Origin: Regnicoccus_A sp014224355
GTDB lineage: Bacteria > Cyanobacteriota > Cyanobacteriia > PCC-6307 > Cyanobiaceae
DNA length: 64,000 bases
Assembly (NCBI RefSeq): GCF_050920705.1
Contig: NZ_CP154799.1
Span: forward strand, 682,001-746,000
Direction of reading: 5' to 3'
Shown here: one piece after another, positions 1 to 8,028 of the stretch
Numbering within the stretch: the stretch's first letter is position 1
Layout of the letters: every line of letters begins with the position of its first letter
The notes under the pieces: model-generated
The model's database searches: none
Told to the model about the DNA's origin: nothing
Seen by the model: the letters and a program-made list of their open reading frames with translations, nothing else
Made by a program: the position numbers and the translations under genes

Positions 1-660
1 CCCCACCGCGCCGTGATCGTGGAGGAGGGGGACCTGCGCGCCAAGCAGCTGCAGCGCAAGGCCGGCTCCCTGGTCATCTTCCTGGTGGATGCCAGCGGCT
101 CGATGGCTCTCAACCGCATGCAGAGCGCCAAGGGGGCCGTGATCCGCCTGCTCACCGAGGCCTACGAGAACCGCGACGAAGTCGCCCTGATCCCCTTCCG
201 CGGCGAGCAGGCCGAGGTGCTGCTGCCTCCCACCCGCTCGATCACCGCCGCGCGCCGCCGGCTGGAGCAGATGCCCTGCGGCGGTGGCTCACCCCTGGCC
301 CATGGCCTGACCCAGGCGGCCCGGGTGGCCGCCAACGCCCTGGCCACCGGTGATCTCGGCCAGGTGGTGGTGGTGGCGATCACCGATGGCCGCGGCAACG
401 TGCCCCTCTCCCGCTCCCTCGGCCAGCCGGAGCTCGAGGGCGAGGAGCCCGTCGACCTCAAGGAGGAGGTGAAACAGGTGGCCGGCCGTTACCAGGCCCT
501 GGGCATCAAACTGCTGGTGATCGACACCGAGCGCAAATTCATCGGCAGCGGCATGGGCAAGGACCTGGCCCAGGCGGCCGGTGGCAGGTACGTGCAGCTG
601 CCCAAGGCCAGCGATCAGGCCATCGCCGCCATCGCCCTCGACGCCCTCAATGGGGCTTAG
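1..660 (+). CDS. chlD: Magnesium chelatase subunit D, C-terminal part (5' truncated by window edge)
   Basis: The open frame enters from the left edge, so only about the last 219 residues are present. They form a von Willebrand factor A (integrin I) domain with the MIDAS motif DASGS shortly after the conserved lead-in EEGDLRAKQLQRKAG, and a later AITDGRGN segment. In chlorophyll synthesis ChlD works with ChlI (AAA+ ATPase) and ChlH to insert Mg2+ into protoporphyrin IX. The AAA-like N-terminal half and the acidic/proline linker lie outside the window. The stop codon overlaps the convergent MlaD-like gene by 4 bases. The family assignment is firm from the VWA sequence; nothing can be said about the promoter. 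Confidence 0.93.
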   Translation, partial: PHRAVIVEEGDLRAKQLQRKAGSLVIFLVDASGSMALNRMQSAKGAVIRLLTEAYENRDEVALIPFRGEQAEVLLPPTRSITAARRRLEQMPCGGGSPLAHGLTQAARVAANALATGDLGQVVVVAITDGRGNVPLSRSLGQPELEGEEPVDLKEEVKQVAGRYQALGIKLLVIDTERKFIGSGMGKDLAQAAGGRYVQLPKASDQAIAAIALDALNGA

Positions 661-1655
661 AGGCCCTTGATCGTCTGGGGCTGGGGCGCCGCCTTCTTCT
701 GGCTCTCCTTCTTCTGGGCTTTCTTCTGGGCCTCCTTCTCGGCCTTCTCCCTGGCCAGCCCGGTCTGGGCCGGGTAGAGCTCATCAAAGAGCTGGCCCAG
801 GCCGATCGCCACGCTGCGCACGCCGTCCATGAACTCCGCGTCGGCGGTGAGCTTGTTCACATCACCGCCCACGGCATCGATGCGGGCGGTGAGCCGCTCC
901 GCATTGCCCACGGTGGTCTTGAGCTGGGCCAGGGTCTTGGGGTTGTCGAGCGAGGCGGTGACGTTGCGCACGTGGCGGCTCGCCGCCACCGCCTCGGCCG
1001 TGGCCGTGTTGAGGTTGGCCAGGATCGGATCGGCCTTGCCCACCGAGCGCTTCAGCTCAGCCACCAGAACCTGAGCCCGCTTGAGGAACAGGGTGGCCTC
1101 CTTGGAGGTGGCATCGAAGCTGCGGGTGGTGCGGGCCATCTCCGCCACGATCTGCTCCTCATCCACCTGGGCCAGCAGGCGCTGCATCAGCTCGGTCACG
1201 CTGTTGAGGCTGGCCGCGGTGACGCCCTTGAGCTCACTGCCCGCGCAGACCATCACTGTGTTGTCGCAGTCCCTGGCCCGGGGCAGTGGGGCATTCTCCG
1301 GCAGGGGGTTGCCGGTGCTGATCAGGGCCACCTGGGCGTCGCCGCCCAGCAGGGAACCGGTCTGCACCTGGGCCGTGGTGGGGCGTGACAGCTGCAGGGT
1401 GGGATCGCTGATCTCCAGCTCGGCCAGCACCGCCGAGGAGGTGGTCTTGATCCTGCGCACGCTGCCCACCTGCACGCCGCGGAAGATCACCGCCGATCGG
1501 TCGGCCAGGCCAGCGGCATCGGCGAAGCTCACCGTCAGGGTCCAGTTGTTCTGGCTGAGGGAGATTCCCCGCAGCCAGATCCAGAAACCGGCTCCCCCCA
1601 CCACGGCAGCAAGCAGCGAAAATCCAACGATGGCTTCTCGCACGCTGCGACGCAT
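657..1655 (-). CDS. MlaD/MCE-family lipid transport protein
   Basis: 332 residues. One N-terminal membrane anchor (about residues 8-28) is followed by an MCE domain with the typical stretch FADAAGLADRSAVIFRGVQVG, then a long helical region and a lysine-rich tail. MCE proteins bind lipids in the periplasm and feed ABC permeases of the Mla/TGD type; in cyanobacteria and plastids the relatives are Ycf22/TGD2. The gene lies 6 bases downstream of an MlaF-like ATPase on the same strand, so the two are probably co-transcribed. The matching MlaE permease is not adjacent. The substrate is inferred from the family, not shown here. Confidence 0.85.
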   Translation of the reverse strand: MRRSVREAIVGFSLLAAVVGGAGFWIWLRGISLSQNNWTLTVSFADAAGLADRSAVIFRGVQVGSVRRIKTTSSAVLAELEISDPTLQLSRPTTAQVQTGSLLGGDAQVALISTGNPLPENAPLPRARDCDNTVMVCAGSELKGVTAASLNSVTELMQRLLAQVDEEQIVAEMARTTRSFDATSKEATLFLKRAQVLVAELKRSVGKADPILANLNTATAEAVAASRHVRNVTASLDNPKTLAQLKTTVGNAERLTARIDAVGGDVNKLTADAEFMDGVRSVAIGLGQLFDELYPAQTGLAREKAEKEAQKKAQKKESQKKAAPQPQTIKGL

Positions 1656-1661
1656 GGGGCT

Positions 1662-2465
1662 CTAAATCTCCGCCGGTTGCATCGGTCCGCTCAGGCTACC
1701 GGTTCGAAACTGAACCACGTAGGGATTGTCGGTGCGGCTGAAATCCTGCACGGGACCGTGCCACTGCAGCTTGCCTTCGTAGAGCATCGCCACCTGCTCC
1801 GCCGAGCGCACGATGGTGCTCATCACGTGGCTGACCACCACCGAGCAGCCCGCCGCCAGGCGGGTGCTGGTGACGATCAGGTCCTCGATGCGGGTGCAGG
1901 CCACCGGATCCAGTCCCGCCGTGGGTTCATCGAACAGCAGGATCGGATGCAGCCCGGCCGGTTGGGCGGGGTCCTCGATCAGGGCCCGCGCAAAGCTCAC
2001 CCGTTTCTGCATGCCGCCGCTGAGCTCCCCCGGGAGGCGTTCCTCAATCCCGAAGAGGCCCACGGCCTCCAGGGCCCGATGAACCCGCTCGCGGATTTCG
2101 GCCTCCGGCAGCTTGCTGTGGCGGTAGAGCAGGAAGCCCACGTTCTCGCGCACGGTCAGCGAGCCCAGCAGGGCAGGGTTCTGAAACACCAGGCGCACAT
2201 CCGGCGGCCGGCGCTGGTCCAGCCGCAGGTAGCGCTGAGGGGCGCCATGCACCCTCAGCTCTCCCGTCGTGGGCAGCAGCAACCCGGCCAGGATGCGCAG
2301 CACCGTTGATTTGCCCGTGCCCGAGGGTCCCACCACCGCCAGACGCTCCCCCCGACGCAGGTTGAGGCTGAGGCCATCGAGCACCGTGTTGGCCCCCCAG
2401 CGCATGCCCACGCCATCGAGCTCAAGCACCGGCCCGTCGGGGTCGCTCTGGAGGGCTCGGTTCAT
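1662..2465 (-). CDS. MlaF-type ABC transporter ATP-binding protein
   Basis: 267 residues from the ATG at 2465. Visible are Walker A (GPSGTGKST), a Q-loop (VFQNPALLGS), the ABC signature (LSGGMQKR), Walker B (ILLFDEPTAGLDP) and the switch histidine (VVSH). LSGGMQKR together with DEPTAGLDP is typical of the lipid (Mla/TGD3) ATPases rather than sugar importers. It would energise a permease together with the MlaD-like protein encoded 6 bases downstream. The frame stays open far upstream of 2465, but that part overlaps yvcK on the other strand and has no ABC similarity, so the ATG was chosen. A 60-base gap to yvcK probably holds divergent promoters. Confidence 0.9.
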   Translation of the reverse strand: MNRALQSDPDGPVLELDGVGMRWGANTVLDGLSLNLRRGERLAVVGPSGTGKSTVLRILAGLLLPTTGELRVHGAPQRYLRLDQRRPPDVRLVFQNPALLGSLTVRENVGFLLYRHSKLPEAEIRERVHRALEAVGLFGIEERLPGELSGGMQKRVSFARALIEDPAQPAGLHPILLFDEPTAGLDPVACTRIEDLIVTSTRLAAGCSVVVSHVMSTIVRSAEQVAMLYEGKLQWHGPVQDFSRTDNPYVVQFRTGSLSGPMQPAEI

Positions 2466-2525
2466 CCTGGCGTTTCCTCCGTACAGTTCATGGTGCTCTG
2501 TGCTGTGGCATAACGCCCCATCGGC

Positions 2526-3983
2526 TTGACCTCCCAGCGCCCCACCCAGCCCCGCCGCCGCCCCCGCCGGCAGGTCCGCCGTCCCGGTTGGATGGGTCGT
2601 GGCGACCTCCGCCAGCAGGACCTCGTCAGCCGCTCGAAGCGGGCGGTGCGCTGGCTGCAACCAGGGCTGGTGGTGAAGCGCTGGGTGCTCACATCGGGCC
2701 TCGGGCTGGTGCTGGCGCTGCTGGGCGCCGCCATCCTCGCGGATCTCACGCCCATCTACTGGATGCTCGAGTCGCTCACCTGGCTGATCACCAACGTGGC
2801 GCGGGTGCTGCCGCGGGGCTTCACCGGGCCGCTGGTGCTGATCGCCGGTGCGGCACTGGTGATCTGGGGCCAGAGCCGCAGCTTCGGCTCGATCCAGCAG
2901 GCCCTGGCCCCCGAGAAGGACACGGTGCTGGTGGATGCCCTGCTGGCCCAGCGGCGGCTCAACCGCGGCCCCAACGTCGTGGCGATCGGCGGCGGCACCG
3001 GCCTCTCCACCCTGCTCAGCGGCCTCAAGCGCTACAGCAGCAACATCACGGCCATCGTCACCGTCGCCGATGACGGCGGCAGCAGTGGTGTGCTCCGCCG
3101 CGAACTGGGGGTGCAGCCGCCGGGCGACATCCGCAACTGCCTGGCCGCTCTGGCCCGGGAGGAACCGCTGCTCACCCGCCTGTTCCAGTACCGCTTCAAG
3201 GCAGGCAACGGCCTGGAGGGCCACAGCTTCGGCAACCTGTTCATCTCCGCGCTCACCGCCATCACCGGCAGCCTGGAATCGGCGATCACCGCCAGCAGCC
3301 GGGTGCTGGCGGTGCAGGGCCAGGTGGTTCCCGCCACCACTGCCGATGTGCGCCTCTGGGCTGAGCTGGCGAGCGGCGAGCGCATCGAGGGTGAATCGAA
3401 GATCGGCCACTCACCCAGTCCGATCGTGCGCCTGGGCTGCATCCCCGAGCGGCCTCCGGCCCTGCCCCGGGCGATCGAGGCCATCGCCAACGCCGAGCTG
3501 ATCATCCTCGGGCCCGGCAGCCTCTACACCTCCCTGCTGCCCAACCTGCTGGTGCCGGAGCTGGTGCAGGCGATCATCCAGTCCAAGGCGCCGAAGCTCT
3601 ACATCTGCAACCTGATGACCCAGCCCGGCGAAACCGACCGGCTGGATGTGACCGGTCACCTGCGGGCGATCGAAGCCCAGCTGGCCAGCCTCGGCGTGAA
3701 CCAGCGTCTGTTCCCGGCAGTGCTCGCCCAGGAACCGCTGCGGGACCTTTCTCTGCTCGAGCACTACCGCGCCAGGGGCGCCGAGCCCGTGCTCTGTGAT
3801 CAACGGCAGCTGCGCGCGGCCGGCTACGACGTGATGCTGGCGCCGCTGCAGGGCTCCAGGCCGAGCCCCACCCTTCGCCACGACTCACGCAGCCTGGCCC
3901 ATGCCGTGATGCGCTTCTACCGCAAGCACAAGGGCCACAAGCCCGGCAGCGATCTCGACTGGCTGGCCAGCCGGGCTCAGTAG
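2526..3983 (+). CDS. yvcK: YvcK/CofD-like family protein (gluconeogenesis factor)
   Basis: 485 residues from a TTG at 2526; an in-frame ATG at 2592 is an alternative start. The C-terminal two thirds is a CofD/YvcK domain: GGGTGLSTLLSGLK binds the nucleotide-sugar phosphate region, followed by VADDGGSSG, GDIRNCL and GPGSLYTSLLPNLLV. YvcK proteins bind UDP-sugars and influence carbon metabolism and cell-wall synthesis in Bacillus; the cyanobacterial role is less clear. This version carries two N-terminal membrane segments (about residues 52-75 and 96-115), so it is likely anchored with the catalytic-like domain in the cytoplasm. Its 3' end overlaps convergent ndhJ by 7 bases. Confidence 0.88.
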   Translation: MTSQRPTQPRRRPRRQVRRPGWMGRGDLRQQDLVSRSKRAVRWLQPGLVVKRWVLTSGLGLVLALLGAAILADLTPIYWMLESLTWLITNVARVLPRGFTGPLVLIAGAALVIWGQSRSFGSIQQALAPEKDTVLVDALLAQRRLNRGPNVVAIGGGTGLSTLLSGLKRYSSNITAIVTVADDGGSSGVLRRELGVQPPGDIRNCLAALAREEPLLTRLFQYRFKAGNGLEGHSFGNLFISALTAITGSLESAITASSRVLAVQGQVVPATTADVRLWAELASGERIEGESKIGHSPSPIVRLGCIPERPPALPRAIEAIANAELIILGPGSLYTSLLPNLLVPELVQAIIQSKAPKLYICNLMTQPGETDRLDVTGHLRAIEAQLASLGVNQRLFPAVLAQEPLRDLSLLEHYRARGAEPVLCDQRQLRAAGYDVMLAPLQGSRPSPTLRHDSRSLAHAVMRFYRKHKGHKPGSDLDWLASRAQ

Positions 3984-4507
3984 GCGTCCTGCATCTCGTA
4001 GAAATCGGGCTGGACGTAATCCTTGCGCAGGGGGTAACCCTTCCAGTCTTCCGGCATCAGCAGCCGCTTGGGATGGGGATGGCCCTCGTAGCGGATGCCG
4101 AACATGTCGAAGGTTTCCCGCTCCTGCCAGTCGGCCCCTCGGAACAGGCCATAAAGGGTGGGGATGGTGAGGTCGCCGGTCCGCTCCAGGAACACCTTCA
4201 GGCGCACCTCCTGGGGGGCCTCAGCGGAGGAGCCCTGCTCGAGAGCCGCCGCCAGCTTCACCAGGTGGTAGAAGCTCACCAGCCGGCCGCCCGGGCCCTC
4301 GTCGTAACCGCCCTGGCACTGCAGGTAGTCGAAACCCCAGGCCTTGAGGGCCGCGGCCACCACCGGCAGGAACATCGGCTCCACCCCGATGATCTCCACG
4401 CCCAGGTGGTCGGCCGGCAGGGGCTGGTGGTCGAAGCCCTGCTCGCTCAGCCACTGGCTGACGGCGCCGATCGGGGCGGAGCTGAGCTCGGTGCTGGGAT
4501 CAGGCAT
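3977..4507 (-). CDS. ndhJ: NAD(P)H-quinone oxidoreductase subunit J
   Basis: 176 residues. The 30-kDa/NuoC family signature ERETFDMFGIRYEGHPHP and the end motif RKDYVQPDFYEMQDAY are present. NdhJ belongs to the peripheral arm of cyanobacterial NDH-1, which takes electrons from ferredoxin for respiration, cyclic flow and CO2 uptake. The ATG at 4507 was chosen because it overlaps the ndhK stop by 8 bases, the usual coupled arrangement; a start further upstream at 4579 would only duplicate ndhK coding sequence. It is last in the ndhC-ndhK-ndhJ operon. Confidence 0.96.
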   Translation of the reverse strand: MPDPSTELSSAPIGAVSQWLSEQGFDHQPLPADHLGVEIIGVEPMFLPVVAAALKAWGFDYLQCQGGYDEGPGGRLVSFYHLVKLAAALEQGSSAEAPQEVRLKVFLERTGDLTIPTLYGLFRGADWQERETFDMFGIRYEGHPHPKRLLMPEDWKGYPLRKDYVQPDFYEMQDAY

Positions 4508-5261
4508 CGCTGGAGGAGCGGGTGGCTTCGAGGGCTTCGGGTTCAGGGCTGGCCAGGGGCAGCCCGGCCCCGGCGGCAAAGGCGGCCTGCTGGGTGTCGG
4601 CCTTCAGGTAGGCGCCGGTGACGATCGGCTCCACCGCCTTCATGGCGTGCTCGATCGTGAGGTAGCGGTGTGTGGGTTGCATCTGCCCCCGCTCAGCGAA
4701 GGACTCGTTGCCCACTTTCTTGCGAAGCTTGATCACCGCATCGAAGATGGCCTCAGGACGCGGCGGGCAGCCGGGGATGTAGAGGTCCACCGGGATCAGC
4801 TTGTCGACACCGCGGACGGCCGTGGTGGAGTCGGCGGAGAACATGCCGCCGGTGATCGTGCAGGCGCCCATGGCGATCACGTACTTCGGCTCGGGCATCT
4901 GCTCGTAGAGCCGCACCAGGGCAGGAGCCATCTTCATCGTCACGGTGCCGGCCGTGATCAGCAGATCCGCCTGGCGCGGGCTGGAGCGGGGCACCAGGCC
5001 GAAGCGGTCGAAGTCGAAGCGGGAGCCGATCAGCGCCGCGAACTCGATGAAGCAGCAGGCCGTGCCGTAGAGCAGAGGCCAGAGACTGCTGAGCCGGGCC
5101 CAGTTGTGCAGGTCATCGAGGCTGGTGAGAATCACGTTCTCGGAGAGGTCCGAGGTGACCGTGGGCGCACCCACCGGGTTGCACGTGGCGGCACGCAGGT
5201 CGCGCAGGGCCTCGATCGAGGGGGCTTCGCTGGTTCCGGGGCTTGACGGGGTGAGGGTCAT
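4500..5261 (-). CDS. ndhK: NAD(P)H-quinone oxidoreductase subunit K
   Basis: 253 residues from the ATG at 5261. The N2 iron-sulfur cluster ligands of the NuoB/PsbG family are all visible: YGTACCFIEF (adjacent cysteines), MGACTITGG and PGCPPRPEA. It sits in the connecting domain of NDH-1 near the plastoquinone site. The frame is open upstream past 5500, but that stretch lies over ndhC and has no NuoB similarity. Spacing to ndhC is 34 bases and the stop overlaps ndhJ, so the three genes form one unit. Length and motifs are ordinary for the family. Confidence 0.97.
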   Translation of the reverse strand: MTLTPSSPGTSEAPSIEALRDLRAATCNPVGAPTVTSDLSENVILTSLDDLHNWARLSSLWPLLYGTACCFIEFAALIGSRFDFDRFGLVPRSSPRQADLLITAGTVTMKMAPALVRLYEQMPEPKYVIAMGACTITGGMFSADSTTAVRGVDKLIPVDLYIPGCPPRPEAIFDAVIKLRKKVGNESFAERGQMQPTHRYLTIEHAMKAVEPIVTGAYLKADTQQAAFAAGAGLPLASPEPEALEATRSSSDA

Positions 5262-5295
5262 CGGTCGGCTGGTCGGGATTCCGGGTGGCGGGGGA

Positions 5296-5658
5296 TCAGC
5301 TCCACTCGAGGGCGCCCTTGCGCCAGGCGTAGGCGAGGGCCACCACGAGGATCGAGATGAAGATGAGGGCTTCGATGAAGGCCAGCAGGCCCAGGCGATG
5401 GAACGCCACGGCCCAGGGATAGAGGAAAACGGTCTCGACGTCGAAGATGACGAAGACCAGGGCGAACATGTAATAACGGATGTTGAACTGGATCCAGGCA
5501 CCGCCGATCGGCTCCATCCCCGATTCGTAGGTGAGGCGGCGTTCGCCATCACGCGACCTGGGGGCCACAAGTTTGTTGGTGACCAGAGCCAGCACAGGAA
5601 CGGCCGCTGCGATCAGCAGAAAGCCCAGAAAGGCGTCGTAGCCGGGAAGCACGAACAT
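5296..5658 (-). CDS. ndhC: NAD(P)H-quinone oxidoreductase subunit 3 (NdhC)
   Basis: 120 residues with three membrane helices (about 7-28, 62-82, 90-112) and the NuoA/ND3 hallmark ESGMEPIGGAWIQFNIRYY. It is a membrane subunit of NDH-1 next to the quinone chamber. The ATG at 5658 gives the standard family length. It is the first gene of ndhC-ndhK-ndhJ and is transcribed away from rubA; the 88 bases between them must hold the promoters for both operons. This divergent layout is widely conserved in cyanobacteria. Confidence 0.97.
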   Translation of the reverse strand: MFVLPGYDAFLGFLLIAAAVPVLALVTNKLVAPRSRDGERRLTYESGMEPIGGAWIQFNIRYYMFALVFVIFDVETVFLYPWAVAFHRLGLLAFIEALIFISILVVALAYAWRKGALEWS

Positions 5659-5746
5659 GAAAGGGCCCAACCTGGGGCGCAGTCTGGCATCCGTGGGCAG
5701 GGATCGCCTGGATAGAGTCCGATCTGACGGCAGTGGGGCCAGCGCC

Positions 5747-6115
5747 ATGGTCAACGGGCACGACGGCGACGAGGAACGAGCTCCGGAGCAGACAAGCGAT
5801 CCCGACACCCACCGCTTCGAGTGCCGAAGCTGCGGCTTCGTCTACGACCCCGAGGAGGGCATCCGCAAACTGGCGATCGCCCCCGGCACCCCGTTCGGCT
5901 CACTGGATCCGATCGGCTTCCGCTGCCCGGTCTGCCGCAGCCGCGCGGGCGCCTTCCGCGACATCGGACCGCGCAACAAGCCCAGCGGCTTCGAGGAAAA
6001 CCTCAACTTCGGCCTCGGCGTGAACAAGCTCACCCCCGGCCAGAAGAACGTGCTGATCTTCGGGGGCTTCGCCCTGGCGTTCGCCTTCTTCCTCTCTCTC
6101 TATTCCCTGCGCTGA
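5747..6115 (+). CDS. rubA: Membrane-anchored rubredoxin
   Basis: 122 residues from the ATG at 5747. The two Fe-binding knuckles are CRSCGFVYDPEEG and FRCPVCRS, and a single C-terminal membrane helix (about residues 101-119) anchors the protein in the thylakoid. RubA is known to be needed for photosystem assembly (PSII and/or PSI) in cyanobacteria and plants. It starts the conserved rubA-ycf48-psbEFLJ cluster, with 5 bases before ycf48. The N-terminal 25 residues are charged and not conserved, so the exact start is slightly uncertain. Confidence 0.95.
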   Translation: MVNGHDGDEERAPEQTSDPDTHRFECRSCGFVYDPEEGIRKLAIAPGTPFGSLDPIGFRCPVCRSRAGAFRDIGPRNKPSGFEENLNFGLGVNKLTPGQKNVLIFGGFALAFAFFLSLYSLR

Positions 6116-6120
6116 GTCCT

Positions 6121-7116
6121 GTGAAACGCCTGTTTTCCTCCTTGCTCGGCCTGGTGCTGGCCGTCGGTCTGGTCTTCAGCCTCGGCGGCTGCGTCACCAC
6201 CGGCCTGCCCGTGGCCGCCAGCAGCCCCTGGCAGCCCGTGGCCCTCGACACCCGCTCCAACCCCCTCGACCTGGCCTTCACCGACGACAGCCACGGCTTC
6301 CTGGTGGGCAGCAACCGCCTGATCCTCGAAACCGACGATGGAGGAGCCAGCTGGGAGGCCCGTGCCCTCGCCCTGCCTGAGGACGAGAACTTCCGCCTGC
6401 TCAGCATCGACTTCTCCGGAGAGGAGGGCTGGATCGCCGGCCAGCCTGGCCTGCTGCTGCACAGCACCGATGGGGGCCAGAACTGGGAGCGCCTGCTGCT
6501 CGACACCAAGCTGCCCGGAGACCCCTACCTGATCACGGCCCTGGCCCGGGGCAAGGCCGAGCTGGCCACCACCGTGGGCGCCATCTACCGCACCAGTGAT
6601 GGCGGCGGCAGCTGGCAGGCCGAGGTGAGCGATGCCGCCGGCGCCGTGCGCGACCTGCGACGCGCCCCCGACGGCCGTTACGTGAGTGTCTCGAGCCTGG
6701 GCAATTTCTTCGCCACCTGGGCGCCGGGGCAGGCCACCTGGGAGCCCCACCAGCGCATCAGCAGCCAACGGCTGCAGAGCATGGGCTTCCAGCCCGACGG
6801 CAACCTCTGGATGGTCACCCGCGGCGCCCAGCTGCGCTTCAACCCCGACGCCGCCGATGTGGAGGCCTGGAGCAAGCCGGTGATCCCGATCACCAATGGC
6901 TACGGCTACCTCGACATGGCCTGGGACCCCAACGGCGCCATCTGGGCCGGCGGCGGCAGCGGCACCCTGCTGGTGAGCCAGGACGGCGGCTCCAGCTGGG
7001 AGCGCGACCCCATGGGGGGCTCCCAGCCCACCAACTTCACCCGGATCGTCTTCGAGGGCAACGGCAAGGGCTTCCTGCTGGGCGAGCGGGGCAACCTGCT
7101 GCGCTGGGTGGGCTGA
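6121..7116 (+). CDS. ycf48: Photosystem II assembly/stability factor Ycf48 (HCF136)
   Basis: 331 residues from a GTG at 6121. The N-terminus is a lipoprotein signal (hydrophobic core about residues 5-20, lipobox LGGC with the cysteine near residue 23). The rest is a seven-bladed beta-propeller with repeated Asp-box-like segments such as TDDGGASWE, STDGGQNWE, TSDGGGSWQ and SQDGGSSWE. Ycf48 binds precursor D1 in the thylakoid lumen during assembly of the PSII reaction centre. It follows rubA by 5 bases and is separated from psbE by 87 bases that contain a strong hairpin. Confidence 0.96.
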   Translation: MKRLFSSLLGLVLAVGLVFSLGGCVTTGLPVAASSPWQPVALDTRSNPLDLAFTDDSHGFLVGSNRLILETDDGGASWEARALALPEDENFRLLSIDFSGEEGWIAGQPGLLLHSTDGGQNWERLLLDTKLPGDPYLITALARGKAELATTVGAIYRTSDGGGSWQAEVSDAAGAVRDLRRAPDGRYVSVSSLGNFFATWAPGQATWEPHQRISSQRLQSMGFQPDGNLWMVTRGAQLRFNPDAADVEAWSKPVIPITNGYGYLDMAWDPNGAIWAGGGSGTLLVSQDGGSSWERDPMGGSQPTNFTRIVFEGNGKGFLLGERGNLLRWVG

Positions 7117-7118
7117 CT

Positions 7119-7147
7119 GCATCCCTCTGTAACCAACAGGGGGATGC
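7119..7147 (+). other. Hairpin between ycf48 and psbE
   Basis: GCATCCCTCTG at 7119-7129 pairs with CAGGGGGATGC at 7137-7147 (11 base pairs, one T-G wobble) around a 7-base loop. No T-run follows, so it does not look like an ordinary intrinsic terminator. It begins 2 bases after the ycf48 stop codon. It could stabilise the upstream message or be an RNA processing point between the assembly-factor and psbEFLJ segments. TAGGAT near 7173-7178 could be a -10 element for a separate psbE promoter. Confidence 0.55.
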
Positions 7148-7203
7148 GCTCGCTCCGGCGAACCGCCAAGGCCTAGGATCTCTGAGCTGAATTGCCCGCT
7201 GCT

Positions 7204-7452
7204 ATGGCTGCCGGCTCCACCGGAGAACGTCCGTTCTTCGAGATTATTACGAGCATCCGTTACTGGGTGATCCACGCCGTCACCTTGCCGGCGATCTTTC
7301 TGGCGGGCTTTCTGTTCGTCTCCACCGGCCTGGCTTACGACGCCTTCGGCACGCCTCGCCCCGATGCCTACTTCCAGGCCCAGGAAGCCAAGGCACCGGT
7401 GGTGAGCCAGCGCTACGAAGGCAAGAGCCAGCTCGATCTGCGCTTGCAATAA
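7204..7452 (+). CDS. psbE: Cytochrome b559 subunit alpha
   Basis: 82 residues from the ATG at 7204; the upstream in-frame GTG at 7192 is less likely because family members begin close to MAAGSTGERPF. The heme ligand is the histidine in RYWVIHAVTLP at the start of the single membrane helix. Together with PsbF it forms cytochrome b559 of the PSII reaction centre. First of psbE-psbF-psbL-psbJ, with 3 bases to psbF. Confidence 0.98.
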   Translation: MAAGSTGERPFFEIITSIRYWVIHAVTLPAIFLAGFLFVSTGLAYDAFGTPRPDAYFQAQEAKAPVVSQRYEGKSQLDLRLQ

Positions 7453-7455
7453 GCC

Positions 7456-7590
7456 ATGACCCAGTCACCGAGCACCACGCCCCGCAACTATCCGATCTTC
7501 ACGGTCCGCTGGTTGTCCTTGCATGCGCTGGGGATCCCCACGGTCTTTTTCCTGGGTGCCTTGGCGGCCATGCAGTTCGTCCGTCGCTGA
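7456..7590 (+). CDS. psbF: Cytochrome b559 subunit beta
   Basis: 44 residues translated directly from the sequence (start 7456, stop TGA 7588-7590). It carries the heme-binding histidine in VRWLSLHALGIP followed by one membrane helix ending in AAMQFVRR. It pairs with PsbE to hold the b559 heme. The size and sequence are standard, and it sits between psbE and psbL with very short spacers. Confidence 0.98.
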   Translation: MTQSPSTTPRNYPIFTVRWLSLHALGIPTVFFLGALAAMQFVRR

Positions 7591-7598
7591 ATTCCGCC

Positions 7599-7718
7599 AT
7601 GCAGCGCAATCCCAACCCGAACAATCTTCCGGTCGAGCTCAACCGCACGAGCCTTTATCTGGGCCTCCTGCTGGTGTTCGTCACCGGAGTGCTTTTCTCC
7701 AGCTACTTCTTCAACTGA
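7599..7718 (+). CDS. psbL: Photosystem II protein L
   Basis: 39 residues read from the sequence: a short hydrophilic start (MQRNPNPNNLPVELNRTS) and one membrane helix ending LFSSYFFN, the invariant PsbL tail. PsbL is a small PSII core subunit near the QA site and the dimer interface. The start lies 8 bases after the psbF stop. Confidence 0.98.
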   Translation: MQRNPNPNNLPVELNRTSLYLGLLLVFVTGVLFSSYFFN

Positions 7719-7733
7719 TCGGGAGATCCAGCC

Positions 7734-7934
7734 ATGAGCGGCAAGAAAATGACCATGCCCGACGGTCGGCTTCCCGACCGTCTTCCCGATGGCCGCCCAG
7801 CGGTGGCCTGGCGCAGCCGCTGGACCGAAGGGGTGCTGCCCCTCTGGCTGGTGGCCACCGCCGGCGGCATCGCCGTGATCTTCGTGGTGGGCCTGTTCTT
7901 CTACGGCTCCTACGTGGGCGTTGGTTCGGCCTGA
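7734..7934 (+). CDS. psbJ: Photosystem II protein J
   Basis: 66 residues from the ATG at 7734. One membrane helix (about residues 36-58) ends with FFYGSYVGVGSA, typical of PsbJ. The 30-residue N-terminal extension is longer than in many plant PsbJ sequences but usual for picocyanobacteria. PsbJ affects electron flow around QA and PSII assembly. Last gene of the operon; a strong terminator follows 27 bases downstream. Confidence 0.97.
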   Translation: MSGKKMTMPDGRLPDRLPDGRPAVAWRSRWTEGVLPLWLVATAGGIAVIFVVGLFFYGSYVGVGSA

Positions 7935-7961
7935 TCTTCAGCTCAGCGTTCCTCTGATGCC

Positions 7962-7985
7962 AGGGCCCCGACGGGGCCCTTTTTT
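7962..7985 (+). terminator. Rho-independent terminator of psbEFLJ
   Basis: AGGGCCCC (7962-7969) and GGGGCCCT (7973-7980) form a perfect 8-bp stem with a 3-base loop, and the T-run at 7980-7985 follows at once. It is placed 27 bases after psbJ and ends transcription before the convergent nucleotide-sugar genes. Confidence 0.93.
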
Positions 7986-8028
7986 GATGGGGATCCGTTG
8001 AACCAGAGGGGTGGCCTGGCCCCTGCGC

